8,085 nucleotides of DNA from Anaerolineae bacterium (lineage in GTDB: Bacteria; Chloroflexota; Anaerolineae; JAFGEY01). The stretch spans positions 1 to 8,085 of the forward strand of contig JAFGEY010000394.1 of NCBI GenBank assembly GCA_016931365.1, in the 5' to 3' direction. The notes below the pieces were generated by a model. It saw nothing but the letters and a program-made list of their open reading frames with translations, searched no databases and had not been told where the DNA came from. Positions 6,354 through 8,085 of the stretch are shown here, piece by piece. The position numbers and the translations under genes are program-made. Position 1 is the stretch's first letter. Each line of letters begins with the position of its first letter.

Positions 6354-7359
6354 CTCATCGTATCACTACCTTCGTCCCGAGGTCATCCCTCTGCTCCAAT
6401 CCGGCGAGGTTTTCACCGCCGCGCCGGGCGAAGCGACGCGCTACGCCTATGCCGAGGCGATCGTCGAACTGGGACGGCACAACCCCGACGTGATCGTGCT
6501 CGACGCCGACGTGTCCAAGTCGATGCGCACAACCGATTTTCGCGCCGAATTCCCCGAGCGCTCGTTCAATTTTGGCATCGCCGAACAAAACATGATGGCT
6601 GCCGGCGCGGGGATGGCGACAACGGGGCTGATCCCCTTTATCTCGACCTATGCTGTGTTCGCCACGATGCGCGCGCTCGACCAGGTGCGCAACAGCATTC
6701 ACTATCCCAAGCTCAACGTCAAGATTGCCGCCAGCCACGGCGGGATCACCCCCGGACCCGACGGTGTCACCCACCAGGGACAGGAAGACCTGGCCCTGAT
6801 GCGCGCGGTCGCCGGTTCGACGGTGGTCGCGGCCGCTGATTGCCCGACGACCAGAAAAGCAGTATTCGCTGCTGCCGTCTGGCAGGGCCCGGTATATCTC
6901 AGTTTTACCCGCGATCCGGTGCCCCATCTGTTCACCGACGACTATCCGTTCGCGATCGGCAAGGCAGTCACGGTGCGCGACGGCAGCGACGCGACGATCG
7001 TCGCCATCCGCGATATGGTTTCGCAGGCCCTGGTCGCCGCCGAAATGCTGGCTCAGCAGGGATTGGATGTGCGCGTGATCGACTGCCACACGCTCAAACC
7101 GTTCGACACGGAGGCCATCTGCCGTGCTGCGCACGAGACCGGCGCACTGGTCACTGCCGAGAGCGGGATCATTTTCGGCGGGCTGGGTAGCGCAGTCGCC
7201 GAGACGCTGGTCGAAAACGAGCCGGTGCCGATGCAGCGCGTCGGCGTGGGTGATTTTTTCACCGAATCGGGGCCCTACCTGGATTTGCTCGACAAGTACG
7301 GCCTCTCGGCGCGGCACATCGCCCAGGCCGTCCGAAATGTTCTGGAACGCCAGGGCTGA
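6346..7359 (+). CDS. Transketolase, C-terminal subunit
   Basis: A 337-residue partner of the preceding subunit carrying the pyrimidine-binding and C-terminal transketolase domains. The catalytic glutamate is E80 in NFGIAEQNMMAAGAGMA (75-91). H131 and GVTHQGQED (140-148) supply active-site histidines. The C-terminal domain starts at about 205 and contains RVIDCHTLKPFD (243-254) and GGLGSAVAE (278-286). ATG 6346 overlaps the previous stop by 8 nt, with gggag (6335-6339) as its ribosome binding site inside the upstream gene. An open in-frame extension to 6271 lies within the upstream gene and is not needed. The MR/MLE gene fragment begins about 30 nt after the stop, suggesting the original operon continued with an enolase-superfamily enzyme. 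A 1-deoxyxylulose-5-phosphate synthase-like role is less likely because that enzyme is usually a single chain. Confidence 0.94.
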   Translation: MADSSYHYLRPEVIPLLQSGEVFTAAPGEATRYAYAEAIVELGRHNPDVIVLDADVSKSMRTTDFRAEFPERSFNFGIAEQNMMAAGAGMATTGLIPFISTYAVFATMRALDQVRNSIHYPKLNVKIAASHGGITPGPDGVTHQGQEDLALMRAVAGSTVVAAADCPTTRKAVFAAAVWQGPVYLSFTRDPVPHLFTDDYPFAIGKAVTVRDGSDATIVAIRDMVSQALVAAEMLAQQGLDVRVIDCHTLKPFDTEAICRAAHETGALVTAESGIIFGGLGSAVAETLVENEPVPMQRVGVGDFFTESGPYLDLLDKYGLSARHIAQAVRNVLERQG

Positions 7360-7388
7360 GTCTCCTGAAAAAAAGGCGCTGCGGCCAA

Positions 7389-7603
7389 GTGCCCATCACT
7401 TTGACGAATCTTTACGACAATAGGAATGCCCAATTCTTACCTGGCACGGCAACTGGTTCGTCCGCGCGCGCTCACAAAACGGCGCGGAGGGGATCGCCGT
7501 CAGCAAGGGGCGAATGCACTACCTGTGGCCGATCGCCAAACAGCTTGTCGCACCGTACTTCATCGACCAAGACGCGCGCGACCTGGAAACGCTGGTCGAT
7601 GGC
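7389..7603 (+). pseudogene. Frameshifted, truncated N-terminal fragment of a mandelate racemase/muconate lactonizing (enolase superfamily) gene
   Basis: Translation in the frame of 7424-7603 gives WHGNWFVRARSQNGAEG, then YLWPIAKQLVAP and FIDQDARDLETLVDGVY. This matches the capping-domain start of MR/MLE proteins (a W/F-x-V-R-x-x-x-x-D-G strand pair, then P-I-x-x-x-L-x-P-x-F-I-G-K-D-A-R-D-L-E and L-V-D-x-V-Y). A stop at 7421 blocks this frame upstream. A second frame from GTG 7389 (VPITLTNLYDNRNAQF) could be the original N-terminus, joined by a -1 shift near 7437-7439. The catalytic barrel with its Lys and Asp/Glu ligands is completely absent because at 7604 the sequence switches to a CDF-like tail. 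A family member would be about 370-400 residues, of which about 70 remain, so the fragment cannot be active. Confidence 0.65.
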
Positions 7604-7631
7604 GTGTACGTCCATTATCACCCGGCGCGCG
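7604..7631 (+). repeat. Direct repeat, right copy (CDF C-terminal coding tail)
   Basis: This is the right-hand copy of the 28-nt direct repeat also found at 3602-3629. It encodes V-Y-V-H-Y-H-P-A-R and begins exactly where the MR/MLE similarity stops. The first six bases (gtgtac, Val-Tyr) are compatible with both families, so they may have served as microhomology at the joint. Confidence 0.8.
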
Positions 7632-7711
7632 CACTTGCCAAAGCTCCAGCGAGTGAACATTCGACGCAGCAAACGCATGAAATAGATAGTATGGGCGCAT
7701 TGGAGCTATGA
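7604..7711 (+). pseudogene. Displaced C-terminal coding remnant of a CDF transporter
   Basis: The frame VYVHYHPARALAK continues for 22 more codons, ending in GALEL, to a TGA at 7709-7711. It has the signature end of the CDF cytoplasmic domain followed by a plausible hydrophilic tail. The TGA overlaps the sigma-factor ATG in an ATGA arrangement, which is typical of co-translated genes and unlikely to be accidental in a random remnant. Joining 3601 to 7604 keeps the frame and would give a CDF of about 326 residues abutting the sigma factor. I infer this was the original 3' end of the CDF gene, or of a close homologue. It could still be translated as part of the hybrid frame 7424-7711 if that frame has a start (ATG 7514 is available). 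Confidence 0.55.
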
Positions 7712-8085
7712 CCACCATCTCGACCCAGGAACTGATCCGCCGCTACCAGGCCGGGCAGACCGACCTCTTTGACGCGATCTTTGATCGCTACAAGGACTAC
7801 GTCTACCGCGTGGCCTACAGCTATGCACAAAACGCCGCCGAGGCTGAAGACGCCACACAGGAGGCCTTTCTCGACGTGCTCAAGGCTTTGCCGCGCTACG
7901 ACCTGGACGGCCCGGCCCGCTTTGAGACCTGGCTCTACCGCGTGACGGCCAACCGCGCCAAAATGCGCCTGCGGCGCAGACGACCCAATCTGGTCGAATG
8001 GGACGAGGTCGAATTCACCATCCACGATCACAACGCGCCCCAGCCAGAACAATCGGCGCAGCAGGCCGACACACAGCGCGCACTC
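7708..8085 (+). CDS. Sigma-70 family (ECF-type) RNA polymerase sigma factor, N-terminal part
   Basis: 126 codons are present and the gene runs off the window. Residues about 20-92 form sigma region 2: LFDAIFDRYKDYVYRVAYSY, then EAEDATQEAFLDVLKALPRYD (core-binding helix), then FETWLYRVTANRAKMRLRRRR (the -10 recognition helix and basic end). An acidic, Gln-rich linker follows (about 100-125), where region 4 would come next. Such factors redirect RNA polymerase to stress or envelope genes and are usually held by an anti-sigma factor encoded downstream, which is outside the window. ATG 7708 is the only usable start, since a stop lies at 7687-7689 in frame. Its ggag ribosome binding site (7702-7705) is only 2 nt away, so translation probably depends on coupling to the frame ending at 7711. 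Confidence 0.9.
   Translation, partial: MTTISTQELIRRYQAGQTDLFDAIFDRYKDYVYRVAYSYAQNAAEAEDATQEAFLDVLKALPRYDLDGPARFETWLYRVTANRAKMRLRRRRPNLVEWDEVEFTIHDHNAPQPEQSAQQADTQRAL

Noticed and set aside
6355..7317. Long - strand frame opposite the transketolase C-terminal subunit
   Set aside because: The + strand gene has catalytic residues and full family length. The antisense frame has no recognisable features.
3602..7631. Interpreting the block as a transposon or integron
   Set aside because: No transposase, integrase, terminal inverted repeats or attC-like sites are visible. The flanking repeats are coding sequence of a CDF gene and have diverged.

Overview
The window reads as a piece of a moderately GC-rich bacterial chromosome in which every recognisable gene lies on the + strand. 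Gene content (Dpp/Opp-type ABC operon, TIM-barrel sugar isomerase, D-lyxose isomerase-like cupin, split transketolase, remnants of a DUF849/BKACE enzyme and a mandelate-racemase-family enzyme, ECF-type sigma factor) and short AT-rich imperfect palindromes between genes fit a Chloroflexota (Anaerolineae/Caldilineae-like) genome. That taxonomic guess is inference from gene style, not from a marker gene.

Layout. (1) 1-2236: end of an ABC peptide-type permease, then its two ATPase genes (DppD-like and DppF-like). A hairpin terminator follows at 2284-2305. (2) 2339-3667: a small three-helix membrane protein and, 3 nt later, a cation diffusion facilitator (CDF) whose predicted metal ligands resemble the Mn-efflux group. 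(3) about 3672-7603: a sugar-catabolism block. It begins with a fragment of a BKACE (DUF849) gene, continues with an intact TIM-barrel sugar isomerase/epimerase, a D-lyxose isomerase-like cupin and the N- and C-terminal transketolase subunits (8-nt overlap), and ends with a frameshifted fragment of an enolase-superfamily (MR/MLE) gene. (4) 7604-8085: a short stretch resembling the CDF C-terminus, whose reading frame ends in an ATGA overlap with the start of a sigma-70-family (ECF-like) sigma factor cut off by the window edge.

Main observation: 28 nt encoding the conserved CDF tail (V-Y-I/V-H-Y-H-P-A-R) occurs twice as a direct repeat (3602-3629 and 7604-7631; 25/28 identical, in the same frame, 4002 nt apart). 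Joining 3601 directly to 7604 restores a CDF gene with a different C-terminus whose stop overlaps the sigma-factor start. The simplest reading is that a roughly 4-kb fragment of a sugar operon, broken inside one gene at each end, was inserted into the 3' end of the CDF gene of a CDF-sigma operon. Alternatives are recombination between two diverged CDF copies or a chimeric assembly.

Function: the ABC system would import a peptide or other small solute. The isomerases would convert an aldose to a ketose, and the split transketolase would move a two-carbon ketol unit from the ketose or its phosphate into central carbon metabolism. No kinase is present in the window, so the pathway is incomplete and its substrate unknown. 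The CDF and sigma factor look like an unrelated metal-homeostasis or stress unit.
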